From the NCBI GenBank assembly GCA_963169105.1, contig OY720639.1, forward strand, positions 90,130,593 through 90,194,592: a DNA stretch of 64,000 nt, written 5' to 3'. Position numbers and translations under genes: made by a program. Position 1 is the first letter of the stretch. Every line of letters begins with the position of its first letter. Below the pieces are notes generated by a model that searched no databases, was not told the origin of the DNA, and worked only from the letters and a program-made list of their open reading frames with translations. Positions 42,956 to 54,799 of this stretch are shown piece by piece. The DNA is from Ceriagrion tenellum. Lineage: Eukaryota; Arthropoda; Insecta; Odonata; Coenagrionidae.

Positions 42956-44936
42956 ATTAGTTGGATTAATCAATTCTAACATGGGCGGGAACAAAGGGTT
43001 GTCATAGACGGTATCATGTCAAACACAGTTAGCGTTACATCGGGTGTTCCTCAGGGAAGTGTAATTGGTCCACTTTTATTTCTCTTGTACATAAATGATA
43101 TTAGCAACGTGGTTAAAAGTAAGCTTAGACTCTTCGCAGACGACGCGGTTGTGTACAGGGATATTAACAATTCCGAAGATAGCGACTCGTTAACAAACGA
43201 CCTACTTACTATTCATGCTTGGTGCGAAAAGTGGCAGATGGAACTAAACATAAAAAAGTGCGTAGCAGTCAGCTTTTGGAAAAAGAAAAATAGGCCAGGT
43301 AGGGCTTACAGAAGAAAAAAATACGGAAATTATTCACGCCGAGTCTGTTAAGTACTTAGGGGTCACAATTACTCACGACCTATCTTGGGGTAAGCATATT
43401 AGGGAAATATGCGGTCAAGCATATAGGAAGCTACATCTACATCTACATCTACGTCATACCCTGCAAGCCACCCAAAGGGTGTGTGGCAGGGGGTGCTTTC
43501 GCACCAGGCATGCATGAATGATATGGTAGAACACCGACATTACATTAAAAACCCGCGTACCACACATGCAAAGCGCCAATTACAAATCTAATACCCAAGT
43601 AACGTTCTATCTCCAATCGTTCTAACATGCAAGGGATACAAAGACTACTACTACAGATTCAAAATATCATGCATAAATAAGAACATCATTATTTACATCA
43701 TGCATAAATAAGAAAGAGGAAAATATAATGAGAAAGATTAACTGCCTGCCTATTGTCAATACTCGAACTATTCATGACGACGATCACAGCTGTTATGGTC
43801 CCGAATGGTACGCGGAAAAAATGACATTTTATACCTATCGGTTCTACAATCTAGCTCTCTAATTTTATTGGCGCGATCTAATCTGCCGTAGTACGAAGGG
43901 GTTAATAGTATGTTTTTTACGTCGTCAGTAAAATGATTTTCCTGAAATTTATTTAGGAGGTTAAGCCTATAATTTAATCTACGCTGTGATAGCGATTCCC
44001 ATCCTAATTCTTCTAACAGTCCAGACACACTAGCCAACTTATCGTAGCATCGTTTCACAAACCTAGCTCCTCTTCGCTGTACGCGATCTAACTCTGATAT
44101 CAAGCCCGTTTCGTATGGATCCCATACACTATGCTATGAGCTAGGCTTTATCAAGAGAGTACTCGGAAAATGTGATGAGAAAGTGAAAGAACGTTGTTAT
44201 TTTTCAATCGTTAGGCCTCATCTGGAATATGCTGTTAGTGTATGGGATCCATACGAAACGGGCTTGATATCAGAGTTAGATCGCGTACAGCGAAGAGGAG
44301 CTAGGTTTGTGAAACGATGCTACGATAAGTTGGCTAGTGTGTCTGGACTGTTAGAAGAATTAGGATGGGAATCGCTATCACAGCGTAGATTAAATTATAG
44401 GCTTAACCTCCTAAATAAATTTCAGGAAAATCATTTTACTGACGACGTAAAAAACATACTATTAACTCCTTCGTACTATGGCAGATTAGATCGCGCCAAT
44501 AAAATTAGAGAGCTAGATTGTAGAACCGATAGATATATAATGTCATTTTTTCCGCGTACCATTCGGGACCATAACAGCTGTGATCGTCGTCATAAATAGT
44601 TCGAGTATTGACAATAGGCAGGCAGTTAATCTTTCTCATTATATTCTCCTCTTTCTTATTTATGCATGATGTAAATATTGGTGTTCTTATTTATGCATGA
44701 TATTTTGAATCTGTAGTAGTAGTCTTTGTATCCCTTGCATGTTGGAACGATTGACGATAGAATGTTTCTTGGGTATTAGATTTGTAATTGGCGCTTTGCA
44801 TGTGTGGTACGCGGGTTTTTAATGTAATGTCGGTGTTCTACCATATCATTCATGCATGCCTGGTGCGAAAGCACCCCCTGCCACACACCCTTTGGGTGGC
44901 TTGAAGGGTATGACGTAGATGTAGATGTAGATGTAG
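42956..44936 (+). mobile_element. LINE-A ORF2/3' end split by an opposite LINE-A
   Basis: Plus-strand LINE-A from ISWINQF through SGVPQGS and FADDAVVY (frameshift near 43310) to AYRKL (43433), then the C-terminus (44183-44599), 3' UTR, hairpins and tail. A minus-strand LINE-A (43434-44138) sits inside with AGCTA at 43429-43433 and 44139-44143. Confidence 0.85.
43434..44138 (-). mobile_element. LINE-A 3' fragment, AGCTA duplication
   Basis: Tail, hairpins, 3' UTR and the last about 110 ORF2 codons (open 44103-43768), close to the full-length copy. It is 5' truncated at SVWDPYETG. Confidence 0.87.
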
Positions 44937-45105
44937 AATCTTTCTTGGTTTCTAGATTTTAATGGACGCGTTGCATGTGTGGTACGCTGGTTTCAATGTA
45001 GTTTCGGTGTTCTGCCGTAAAATGCATGCATGCCTTTTGTGGAAGCACGCCCTTCCACACACCCTTAGGGTGGCTTGCAGGGTATGACGTAGATGTAGAT
45101 GTATA
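44937..45105 (+). mobile_element. Diverged LINE-A-like 3' end abutting a LINE-A tail
   Basis: An older 3' UTR (GGACGCGTTGCATGTGTGGTACGC), with hairpins and a GATGTA tail, directly follows the tail of the previous element. Confidence 0.7.
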
Positions 45106-45172
45106 TCCACATGGCACCCTGCAAGCCACCGAAAAGTTGAGTGGCAGTGGGTTACTCTTCTGCGGAATTGCA
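45106..45172 (-). mobile_element. Old LINE 3' hairpin fragment
   Basis: CACCCTGCAAGCCACCGAAAAG..GAGTGGCAGTGGG is a degraded minus-strand copy of the second hairpin. It lies tail to tail with the preceding unit. Confidence 0.5.
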
Positions 45173-46081
45173 TCAATAGTTAAAAACACGACCACATTGA
45201 TTTTAGCTATTAATAAATCATCAGGGTCATCAACTAATCTAGTTATTTTTAATTGGACGGGTGTAAAAATTTCTACAATGAACTATTTTCGTCTTTCTCC
45301 GTAATCATTAGTCTTGTTGCACTTTTTAGTTGCCTACCGTTTGATGTCATCAGTTTCTTTATGAGATATTATACACAAATCCTGAATTATCAAGATATAT
45401 TTTTTTAAGTTACCGGGAAGGTAGTGTAGCTGATTAATTCATATGCTCCTGATGTATATTTCAAAAACTGCCGAGTAGTGCTAATACCATGTTTTGCGTG
45501 TTCTCTGCATGACTCTTGCGTCACGTTTACATAGTCATATTAGAGATTATTTTAATAACTTTTGTAGCGTTTGTAGTTAACCGATAGAGTGGTTTTTGTT
45601 GGTGAAAGTTCATTTCTTCAGTGTAGTTCTAGTTGGTGATAAGTCACCCCCTGTCAAACACCTTTGTGGTAGCTTGCGGGGTAATTAGTATAAGTAGAAG
45701 TGCATTAAATTTTTCTCTAAGTAGAATTTTCATAGTTTTTCTTTTTTATCATGGAAAAAGTTCACATAATTTACCCTGAAACTGTACGGTTTGTTATAAG
45801 TAGAAGTATTTTTCTAACCAGATTTGGATCATCAAACGGCTAAAGAAGATTTAAATTGAAAAGGAAAGCAGATTTGAAATATTTTACAAGCAAGTTTTCC
45901 TATATTCCTGCAAAACTGTAGTAATGTTGCTAAATCCACTGACCAAATTCGTAAGAAATGTGGTCGTATGAAGATTTCATATGCATTACCGTTCTGAAGA
46001 AAAGGAAGTTAGCGGGCTTAATGCTAAACATTTTAACGGAGTCCGAGGGGATTGATTGTGTGAAAAATCTCTATTTTTCAG
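45173..46081. other. EST2 intron 1, remainder, with a LINE-G 3' end
   Basis: AT-rich intron. 45636-45705 is a plus-strand tail-only LINE unit (GGTGATAAGTCACC, CCCTGTCAAACACC..GGTAGCTTGCGGGG) with an eroded tail. Nothing else is recognised. Confidence 0.55.
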
Positions 46082-46219
46082 CCCCCTGTGCCTGCAAATG
46101 AGGACTGGGAAGGAGTCAAGAACGCCACAGAGGACGCTGTCGCTTGCCCACAGGCGGGAAACTTCCTCGGCGGGCCCATAGATGAGGACTGTCTGTTTAT
46201 CAACGTTTACACGAAACAG
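46082..46219 (+). CDS. EST2 carboxylesterase, exon 2
   Basis: Acceptor TTTTTCAG, donor GTATGG, 46 codons, phase 0 at both ends. It reads PPVPANEDWEGVKNATEDAV, then ACPQ and EDCLFINVYTKQ. The family landmarks are the PP.P...W.G...A pattern, the C in ACPQ that forms the first disulphide with the C of EDCLFINVY, and the EDCL.LNVY block. Both cysteines are present. Confidence 0.9.
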
Positions 46220-48936
46220 GTATGGCAAAATCTGCTATGGAAAAAATGTCTTAAGACCAAAACAAATACAGTTGCAAAATTTTCAATTCATGCGGAATAG
46301 GCAGTACACTAGTCCATCACGAGGATCAATGGCTAGACTTTAGTTACGCTAACGTTCAAAAATAATAACGAAAAGACTGACTAAAAGCTTAAATAAACAA
46401 TCACCTCACTCAGGGAAGGAAAAACAATTAAATAATATTGCTTGACAAAATAGTGAATCAATGCCACTTATTGTTACTAATTACACTACTGGCTGCCCCA
46501 ATTACAGCAATTTTGAAGTAAAAGATATTTACTTTTCCCCACGCATTATATGACTCGTCAAATATTACATAAGTTACATCCCGAGACCATTAGGCTGAAC
46601 ATAACAGGAAAAGGACGCTGTAAACTACTGTGGAAGTGAAAGCAACACATTTCATTCTCAGCTGTTCATTCTCTGAAACTAAAACAAACAAAGCAGGAAA
46701 ACAAAACATGTTTTCCGAGCAAAGGTAATCATTGACGTGTCGTTATTGCTGCTACTTCTTGGAAGTCCTTAAAATCCACTGATAACAGTTATACATCTTC
46801 ATAACAATAACAAGTACTCATTACCCACAAGTACACCTAAGTGATGCGTTTATATTTTCGCGTGAATTACTCCATTGCTGTCTGAAGCACTTCTCAAGTG
46901 ATATAGAATCTGCAACATCTTTTTTTGCATTCGCAAATCAGTTTTTAGGCTTCTCCCTCGACATTTTTAATAAAGGATTACAACGCGGAAACAGAGTAAT
47001 TATTTTTTAAAACATATTTATGACAATATAGGCTACCAAATTTAAAAATGAAATGGGCACCATAAGAAACAGCCACCACACCAATAATTTTTAAGCACTA
47101 TAAAATGGTATGCGGCCTTACCTAAGATGATAAAAGTGCTCGTAAGTACTTTCTGGCGTTCACAATACGAGAAATCGCCTCATTTCTCAACCTTCGGAAA
47201 GCAAAAACCATGTATGTGAACAGAGTACCACGTTATGGCGTCGGAGATGGAAATAAAATGATTCACACGTTCAGAATGATCAAAACATAAGGTGATTCAT
47301 CGCATCTGCGAGATTCGGGAATTAAATTCGCAAAAGTATCTTTGGAATTTTGTTAAAGACATCCGCGCTGATTGAAGTTCATCAACGGAAGTGAATCGTC
47401 CGTTGGGAACCATCATATTCAGCACCTATGGTCCGTTAAGGTAGCATAACCGACACATTATTTCATCTAGAATTCAATTAATTTGTATTTATTATAAAAC
47501 AATATTTCACCTATAAACGGATACCAAAATATCAGGAACTAACCTCGCTAATTTTTGAGTTAGTATTTGCCGCCCGATACCAACCTTTTACTTAGGGTAG
47601 ACACGGGTATATTCCACAGAGAGAAACAATTTAAAAAAATTAGTAATTTATAACACATGGGTCTCGTCCGAACTTTAACAATTGGTACGTCATACGTTTT
47701 TTCAAGCATTTTTTTATACACTCTACATTCACCCTAGTAATTTTTCTGAAATCACAAAAAAAAGCTTGTGAAAGAGTTTTAAACGAAATATGTAAATAAA
47801 TGAGTCATGTTAAAGATTAATATGGATATCTTTATTAATTACTGAGAATTGCAGTCACATAAATATATATTATGGCAGCATTGGTATTGCAATCTCATGT
47901 CTTCTACAGCTGCAGATTTGGAATTTAATATTCGAATATGGTCTCCATTTTGAATAGGAAAATATTCAGCTTAACAACTTAAACAAGGGAGAGGTTATGG
48001 CCCAGATAACATTACAGTGGATAACATTGCGCTGCTAATCTCACTAGCGCTCTAAAGGCTGCTTGCAAGAACTGTTCGTTAAGAAATCAAGAGCTATGAG
48101 ATCTATGAAGTAATGGACCAAATATTCTGGTTGCAGGATTACATCTATCGGTTTCATAAATGATCAACCAATAGTTGATTGCTTCGAATGTTTTATCTAT
48201 TCTTCCTTCACTGGATGACATTTATAGTGGTTTATCCTATGTGTAAATACAATACACATCATAGTTATTCAGTCTAAGTAAAAAAACTGGCTATATATTT
48301 GTCTAAAAACAACTCTTTTGCAGTTAATTAAATCTCCAAGTGGTTCATCGCGCATTTGCCATCTTGGCCACTTATAGAACTCATAACTCCATGCCATCAG
48401 TTATTAAACCAATTAACTTATCGAATGTTTCAGCAACATCTATCGAATAGTTGGCATGTCTTATGGGTCACATATCTTTATGGAGTACATATATGTCGTT
48501 CCTGCAACTGGCCATAAGAATGCTATTTTGATAGCTTTCAGCTAATTAGACTGGTTCTATGCTGATAGAAACTTACTTAGGAATCTATGAATACGAAACT
48601 TTGGGACCACTACCACCCCAACATTTCCAGTTAGTGTGTTGTCCACATTTTACAAATGCACGAAGTGTCACAGCAAAAAGGTGAAAAATCTGGAGTGATA
48701 TTGCAAAAGTTTTTGCAATACAATTTGTTCTTAAACAGTGATAAGGAAGTGCTTTAAATATTCCATTGTCTTTACGCTATGTTGCATTTATACATCTATA
48801 TATTACCCTGCAAGCCACCTCAAAGGTGTTAGGCAGGTGGTAAGGTATCACCAACGTGCGATTTTCATAGCTTTATATCTTGAGGATATTCTCTAAAAAC
48901 TTGAGATTAATATATTTCTTAATTTGTATCCCACAG
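46220..48936. other. EST2 intron 2
   Basis: 2.7 kb intron, AT-rich and mostly free of recognisable elements. 48790-48872 is an old minus-strand LINE-G 3' end (TACCCTGCAAGCCACCTCAAAG, GGTAAGGTATCACC) without a clean tail. Confidence 0.55.
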
Positions 48937-49096
48937 ATCCCAGAGGGAGGAAATAATCCCCGCTATCCAGTCATCTTTTTCATTCACCATGGAGCATGGT
49001 TTTCCCTATCCGGCCAAAGCAACGTTGTTGGTCCAAGATACTTGTTGGACGAAGATATCGTGGTGGTGACGTTTAACTATAGGCTGGGCGCATTAG
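48937..49096 (+). CDS. EST2 carboxylesterase, exon 3 (oxyanion-hole region)
   Basis: Acceptor ATCCCACAG, donor GTAAGT, ends in phase 1. It reads YPVIFFIHHGAWFSLSGQ, then YLLDEDIVVVTFNYRLGALG. The family motif here is V..(I/Y)HGG.(F/W), where backbone amides of the glycines form the oxyanion hole. EST2 has HHGA, so the first Gly is His while the second Gly and Ala are kept. The VVVTFNYRLG.LGF block is normal. The change may alter activity or the gene may be diverging; splicing and frame are intact. Confidence 0.88.
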
Positions 49097-49456
49097 GTAA
49101 GTTACCTATATTTTCTATGTAACTGGTGGTTTAGGCAATAGCTCAATGATAATGCGTGGAAAAAACGCATTTCATACTAATTCATTTTATACTTAATCTT
49201 TTTTGTAAATTCAACCCTGCTAAAAATTCCTTAGAAGCTGTTCTGTAGAACGTTAGGAATACTACAGAAATTGACCCATTTTTCTTCAGAACTAGTTCAT
49301 TTTCTAAGGATCTGTACGGAACATGAGAGCCTGACTCTAAAGAACGAATGTTCTGTAAAGTTATTTTCTGCAGAGCAAAATAACTCCTTACAAGCTGTAC
49401 TGTAGAAATTCAGCTACTCTACGGAAAAAATGTGAGGTTTCCGTTGACCCAGCTGT
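49097..49456. other. EST2 intron 3, unassigned part
   Basis: Contains several TTCTGTAGAA/TTCTACAGAA-like words (49240-49430) suggesting a decayed palindromic MITE, but no clean ends. Confidence 0.35.
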
Positions 49457-50158
49457 CTGATGCCAATGTTTTAAATACGCGGGGATTTGTTGGGGTTGAT
49501 ATTTTTTAGCTGATGTTCTATGCCGCGACAATTTATAATAATTTCAGGCATACATGTTTGAGAACGAACTGGCAGCGGATCGAAAAGATGTGGATTATAA
49601 GTACTGAAAATGCTTTTGAAGAATGAGTTTAACGAATTGGCTTTTTGTAGACTGTTGGTTAGCTTTTCCCCTTTAATATTCTTAAGCGTGTGTACTGTTG
49701 ATTTATTTCCTTGAGTGTCCCTAACATACGACCAAAATGCCTTAGGATTATCGTTCAATTGTTCTCCAAGTAATTTACTTTTGAAATCAGCTAACGCCCT
49801 TCGGCACGCTTTTTTTGCTAAGAGTTTAGATGTTTTGTAATTTTCGGTGACTGTGTATAGTTCTTCGGAGGATTTGTTATTTTTTGCCCTTTTTAACCTA
49901 GCATGACATGTTCTCTGGTGCTTTAATGTTTTGCTAACCTCCGCGTTATACCACCTAGGCTCTGCATTGGCTCTTTTCCATTTACTTGGTATGGGAATAT
50001 CTACAATCTAGCTAATGTCACTATTTGCACTATTCATTACGACGACCACAGCTGTTATGGTCCCGAATGGTACGCGGAAAAAATGACATTTTATACCTAT
50101 CGGTTCTACAATCTAGCCCTATAATTTTATTGGCGCGATCTAATCTTCCATATAGTAT
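49457..50158 (-). mobile_element. LINE-A linker/RT-start fragment plus LINE-A-like 3' end
   Basis: 49457-49993 is minus-strand LINE-A ORF2 from SKWKRANAEPRWYN to NPNKSP, with a deletion near 49480. 49994-50158 is the RDHNSCGRR end of a diverged LINE-A with no tail. Both are dead. Confidence 0.75.
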
Positions 50159-50204
50159 ATCAAGCCGGAAATCACATGCAGGGTTAGAAACGAATAATGA
50201 TGTT

Positions 50205-50345
50205 AAGATATTTAGCACAAGTGCAGAGACCCATGTTATTTTTCAGAGTCAAAGTATTCTTGAGCTGATCTATCAAAAATGCTATGGTCCCATATTGTGT
50301 GTGGAAAGAATGACATTTTAAATCTATCGGTTCTGCAGTCAATTT
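50205..50345 (-). mobile_element. Old CR1-like LINE ORF2 end (E-type)
   Basis: The minus strand shows the terminal CRTDR(F)KMSFF(P)...IWDHSI pattern in diverged form, similar to the LINE-E copies at 52380 and 56280. No tail. Confidence 0.5.
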
Positions 50346-50442
50346 TCTTAATCATTCCACTAGGGTACTTCTACATTGTAGCGCAAGTTGGTGATTGTTT
50401 TGTCGATGTGCAAATGAGTGTTATTTTGTTTGTTACTTCAAG

Positions 50443-50628
50443 GTTTCCTCAGCACGGGAGATTCTGTGGTGCCCGGCAACAATGGGCTCAAGGATCAGCT
50501 TCTGGCTCTCAAATGGGTCCGGGAAAACATCGAGAGCTTCGGAGGGAATCCAAATTTGGTGACCATTTATGGATACAGCGCCGGCTCCGCGAGTGTACAG
50601 TTCCTGATGGCCTCGCCAAGTGCTTCAG
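50443..50628 (+). CDS. EST2 carboxylesterase, exon 4 (nucleophile Ser)
   Basis: Acceptor TTACTTCAAG, donor GTGAGG, phase 1 on both sides. It reads GFLSTGDSVVPGNNGLKDQL, then ALKWVRENIESFGGNP and VTIYGYSAGSASVQFLMASP. GYSAG is the nucleophile elbow (G-x-S-x-G) with the catalytic Ser. The GN.GL.DQ..AL.WV..NI..FGG.P block is fully conserved. This exon makes EST2 a credible active hydrolase. Confidence 0.93.
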
Positions 50629-51225
50629 GTGAGGCACACACTACTCAGTCTATCGTAAATTTCCTATTTAACCGACTTTGAATAATATCGTGAGAAAAAG
50701 GCACAGCATAATGAATACTTATACATATTTGCACTACAGTTGGAACCAAAGAGAACCGTTTATCAGGTAAACGGCTCGTTTGTACGAATCGTTCGCGTTG
50801 ATATGTTCCGCTCTTTCTGACCGTTCTCTATAATATCTGTACACCTACAAAAATTTTATCTCCTTCCTGTATTGAGTGATAAACTCTAATGATGAGTGAG
50901 TCTTAAATATTCCTTTCTAATCAGAGATAAGCTCGGCAGCCCTAAAACTTTCTAGAAATCTCACTTTTGCAGATTTCTAAGACCTTGATTTCAACCTAAT
51001 TCCAGCTTGTTAGATAACTAGATTATATTTCACATCTCTCTCGCCGTTTTGTATTATCAACTCACATGCATCCTCATTGAGTCTCATCAGACCTGCAAAA
51101 TAAATCATTTTTCCTAGGGTGTCGAACATTTGAGGCACAGAAAAATTCATATACCGACTAATTCACCAGCATATGGTAATTATATCTTTCGCACTCATTA
51201 AATTTACTTGTAGATAAAGGTCTCT
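50629..51225. other. EST2 intron 4, unassigned part
   Basis: AT-rich, no recognised element. Confidence 0.45.
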
Positions 51226-51385
51226 CGGGTATTCCACCAGGTGGGAAGCTGTCTCCCGACGATTCGGAGAACGACTTGTTCTCCATCCTGAGGGGTTCTG
51301 AAAACCCCTGAAGATGGAGAACGAGACGTTCTCCGAAACGCCGAGAGATATGCAGCGGCTCTCCCAGTGGAATACTAAAGAGGCA
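51226..51385. mobile_element. Short foldback/MITE-like element
   Basis: Ends TCTCTCGGGTATTCCACCAGG and CAGTGGAATACTAAAGAGG form imperfect inverted repeats. Inside, GGAGAACGACTTGTTCTCCATC..GGGGTTTT and its inverted partner AACCCC..GATGGAGAACGAGACGTTCTCC make a second stem. The opening word matches the palindrome at 38307. Confidence 0.65.
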
Positions 51386-51722
51386 TTTGTCCAGCTGATA
51401 CGCCGGGAAAATCTAATATCTTTCAGAACTTACTTGCCTTTCACTAAAAAATGTACGTTTCATTTTAGGTTAACTTAAAAAATAAGTTTATAGGCAAGGT
51501 AATCTTTACCACAAAATCTGAGGTAGAAACTATTCAATAAAATTGCATCTGGTCCAAAAGTTTCTAATAGAAGATAGAAATCTATAAATAAAAATCTAAA
51601 AAATAGAGTTAAGGTCAGCACATTGAACATGTTTTAAATGTTGGAGAGGTGTTTCATTTATAGTCTTATTGATTTATCAAACCCGTCGCCACACCCATTA
51701 TAAGGTTTCATCCAAATCGCAG
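51386..51722. other. EST2 intron 4, 3' part
   Basis: AT-rich, no recognised element. Confidence 0.45.
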
Positions 51723-51922
51723 GTCTCTTCCACCGGGCGATCTCGAGCAGTGGATCAGCATTATCAGGCTATGCCATACAAAGGGATCCGATGCGACACA
51801 CGAGGAGGCAGGCTGAGATTATGAACTGTCCCAATGCGGCAAGGGCGTCCGCGAGGGAGCTAGTGGAATGCTTGAGGGGAAAGGATGCGCAGGAACTATC
51901 CCAGACATATTTCCAGCACGTG
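51723..51922 (+). CDS. EST2 carboxylesterase, exon 5
   Basis: Acceptor AAATCGCAG, donor GTGAGT, enters phase 1 and ends phase 0. With the carried G it reads GLFHRAISSSGSALSGYAIQ, the family's GLF..AI..SGS.L..WA. block after the nucleophile, then a helix-rich part with MNCPNAARASARELVECLRG, whose two cysteines fit the second conserved disulphide. The frame is open throughout. Confidence 0.9.
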
Positions 51923-52520
51923 GTGAGTAACATGATCGCTTATCAATTCTACGAGTTACCATGCAAACCACTACTAGGGTGTGTGGCACGGAGTGATTAC
52001 ACACCAGGAATACGGCACTCATCTCAGTTCAAATCAGAACTGCGAACTTTCCCCCGTCCGCTAGGAGCTGGCCAATAGCAGTCACGATAACAATGCGCGG
52101 TCAGAACAGAAACTAGGAGAGTGCTGCGTAGAAGAGCATGCTACCATGCAGTACACTATTTAAGAACTAACGACTGGTAAATATTATCAATGACTTTATA
52201 AACATCACTGCAAGACACTAAATCATGCACAAGGCTAAATCATTCTGGAAATTTCATTCGGTGTGAGTGGTAAATGATGCTGGTAGATCATTAAGCACAA
52301 GTATAAAATCTACTCTGCCTAGTATGGTCAAATTTTCATAGAACTGATCTATTACAACAATTGTCGTCCCTCATTGTGCGTCGAAAAAATGACGTTCTAA
52401 CTCTAACGGTTCTACAGCCTAATTCCTTAATCTTATGCCTGTGATTGCCTTTGCCGTAATAGCTTGGCTCTATCAAAATATGTTGCACCTCCGGAAAAAA
52501 CACTTGTCGTGCGATATGAT
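51923..52520 (-). mobile_element. LINE-E 3' end and ORF2 C-terminus
   Basis: Minus strand from 52520: VQHILIEPSYYGKGNHRHKI, KELGCRTVRVRTSFFRRTMR, then 3' UTR and hairpins (CCGTGCCACACACC..GGTTTGCATGG near 51960-51990). The tail is eroded to CTACGAGTTA. Older than LINE-A and LINE-B. Confidence 0.7.
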
Positions 52521-53648
52521 ATGGCCAGTGGTATTCGCAATTATAAGAACGATGCATTACCCTCAGTTAAATCTACGATCGCCGAGACGATGCATAGATC
52601 ACTCTGTAGCAGGGCTTAATCTCTGATTTCTAAAATAAATGGAGCAAGTGAGCACGGAGCATCAAAAGTTACTAAAAATCATTTATTCAAAACACTTGTT
52701 GCCATTAGGTAAGAATAACAATTGTTATTGTCCTGAATCAAGGCACCCAATAGCCTCTATATCCACATCTGCATGATTCTCGAGAGTGCAAAAGCAAGGT
52801 TGTGTGCCAGATAGTGAGTTTCCATCACCATGTATTGCACTATACCCTATTTTAGTTAATCCAGCAACAAAAATTAATGAAATAGCAAAACCTGTAAATA
52901 CTTGTCTGAGGCGAAGCTGCAAAAACTTGCTCAACGTTTTAGATAAGCTGCCTTTGTTAGAGAGACTGTTTGCATTGATGTAATCCGCAATTACATAACA
53001 GTGGAGAAATACAAGTGTGATTAGGCAAATATACAAAAAGTTCCCACCAGGTATACAAACCTCGAATAAAGCATCGTTGATTGCTATTATTATGTCTTAT
53101 TGGTTGTGGCAAAAAATACATTTTTAAACCTGTTATTTCTGAGGTCCATTTTCCATATTTTATTCTCCTTATTTCATCCATCGTAGTAAGTCGGGTTTTG
53201 TGTTGTTGTATACACTGGCAGAAAGAAATCGGTTTGGGACTTAAATTATAGCTTAAGTCTAACTTTTAATCGACGGTTAGAAAACGATCACCCTTCTAAT
53301 TATTGTCGGAGGCATGAAAAATTAAAGACAAAAGCAGAAAGTACAGAAAAACACATCACAATCTCTCTACTGTAGGACAAAAAAAACATTCATCTTTATC
53401 TATTCAATAGCTAAAATGTCACTTCAACGCTGTGTGGTGGTAATCTAATGTATGTAATTAATCTTGTGGATTTAACAACAGTTGAAAAGTATCCATAGCA
53501 TTTTATACTATTTAGATAAACAATAAAAAGGTTGACTGGGGATTTCAGCCAGTTTATATTTCAACATTTGGAAATTTACATGCAGAAAAATACACATATA
53601 ATAATCACGCTGTATTTTCCATTTTCACCCTTCATCGTGAAACAACAG
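52521..53648. other. EST2 intron 5, remainder with an old LINE-G copy
   Basis: 52755-53190 holds a decayed minus-strand CR1-like LINE: ORF2 end KIRRIKYGK...LKMYFLPQPIRHNN-like words (53040-53190), a 3' UTR and a weak hairpin near 52780. 53191-53648 shows no clear feature apart from the AT-rich acceptor approach. Confidence 0.5.
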
Positions 53649-53820
53649 GAGTGGATGAACGACCCAGGAGTCATTTTCTCTCCGGTTATCGAAGCAGCGG
53701 GAAGTTCGAATCAACCTTTCCTCACTGAGGACCCGGTAGTGCTCTTCCAGACAGGAAACTACGCTCAAGTGCCCTGGATAACCGGAACAACGAACAACGA
53801 GATGATGGAGAAGGCTGCAG
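53649..53820 (+). CDS. EST2 carboxylesterase, exon 6
   Basis: Acceptor GAAACAACAG, donor GTAAGC, enters phase 0 and ends phase 1. It reads EWMNDPGVIFSPVIEAA, PFLTEDPVVLFQTGNYAQVP and WITGTTNNEMMEKAA. The F.PV.E.......PFL...P......G....VP...G....E pattern is typical. The first Glu after the NN (NNE) occupies the position of the charge-relay acid in many carboxylesterases, which supports an intact triad. Confidence 0.9.
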
Positions 53821-54235
53821 GTAAGCTTTTACGCATAATTTCCAAAAAAAAAACAATCTCCACGATACTTAGGTGCTCTTGACTTTTATTACGGCTACAT
53901 ATTTCGTGAATGAAGCTTCTAACGTCTCACTAAATTTTATGTAATCGCATATTTAAAATATGTAGACTTCACGTTTAATTTTACAGTCAACTCCACTGTT
54001 TTTTTCAAAGTCGTAAAAATTACTTTATGATCACTCATGCCTTCGAGAATATCGACGTGTTTAATCAATGCAGGTTGACTGACAGCTAACAAATCCAATA
54101 TTTTACTACCTCTCGTAGGTTAGTTAACCTTGAGTAAGATGGAGTGGAAATGTATTAAGTAAGACCTCACCTATATCATACCTCCCTGAACTTGTTTATT
54201 TGAGCCTTGAACTTCACCTCCCAAAACCGGCTTAC
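53821..54235. other. EST2 intron 6, first part with a LINE endonuclease scrap
   Basis: 53985-54123 is a minus-strand fragment of a diverged CR1-like endonuclease (RGSKILDLLAVSQP, EGMSDHKVIF). SDHK is recognisable. No other part of that element was found next to it. Confidence 0.6.
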
Positions 54236-54313
54236 TTGGCTGGTGTCCTAACACCCCCTGCGACTCTCCCATGAGGCGGCTCGCAGGGTAGTATGTAGAT
54301 GTAGATGCAGATT
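54236..54313 (+). mobile_element. LINE-D 3'-end unit
   Basis: GGTGTCCTAACACC hairpin, CCCTGCGACTCTCCCATGAGG..GCAGGG stem and GATGTAGATG tail, about 78 bp only. Confidence 0.7.
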
Positions 54314-54420
54314 TAAGCAGTAAATTAATGCCCTTCGGGAGAAGCACCGAGAGGAAACGCGAATCATTAGTGAAATAAGCAAGCTTGGTTAGAAATAATA
54401 TTATATTTTAATAAGAAGCT

Positions 54421-54475
54421 TACATCTACATAATACCCTGCGAGCCACCACGTGGGTGTGTGGCAGGGGTGTACA
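54421..54475 (-). mobile_element. LINE-B tail/hairpin fragment
   Basis: TACATC, TAATACCCTGCGAGCCACC and GGGTGTGTGGCAGGGGTG on the minus strand, about 55 bp only, the shortest such unit in the window. Confidence 0.6.
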
Positions 54476-54799
54476 TTGCAAGTCAACTTCGTTTTTGGCG
54501 AGAAGGATTCTGGTAATTTTGACTTGAATTCTGTGAAGTAACCAGGATTTCATTTGGAGGAGTAGGTCCATTTTAAGTATCAATGAGGAGGGGGTTTTTT
54601 GAAATCAGGAGGAAAATTAAGTGTTTAGGCAATTATAGGTGTATTTACTAATGCAGTGCATGAGACAATTTTGAAAGCTGTTTGCTCGACAAATCTATAA
54701 GAGAATAAAAAACTTCGTTTTTAAAATTTGAAAATAACTAACATATTTTTTGAAAAAATTGTTCAGGACAGTGGCTAAACCATTAAGATAGATCGCTCG
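54476..54799. other. EST2 intron 6, unassigned part
   Basis: AT-rich, no recognised element. Confidence 0.4.

Noticed and set aside
49200..49440. Possible palindromic MITE with TTCTGTAGAA words
   Set aside because: The words repeat in both directions, but no ends or target duplication could be fixed.
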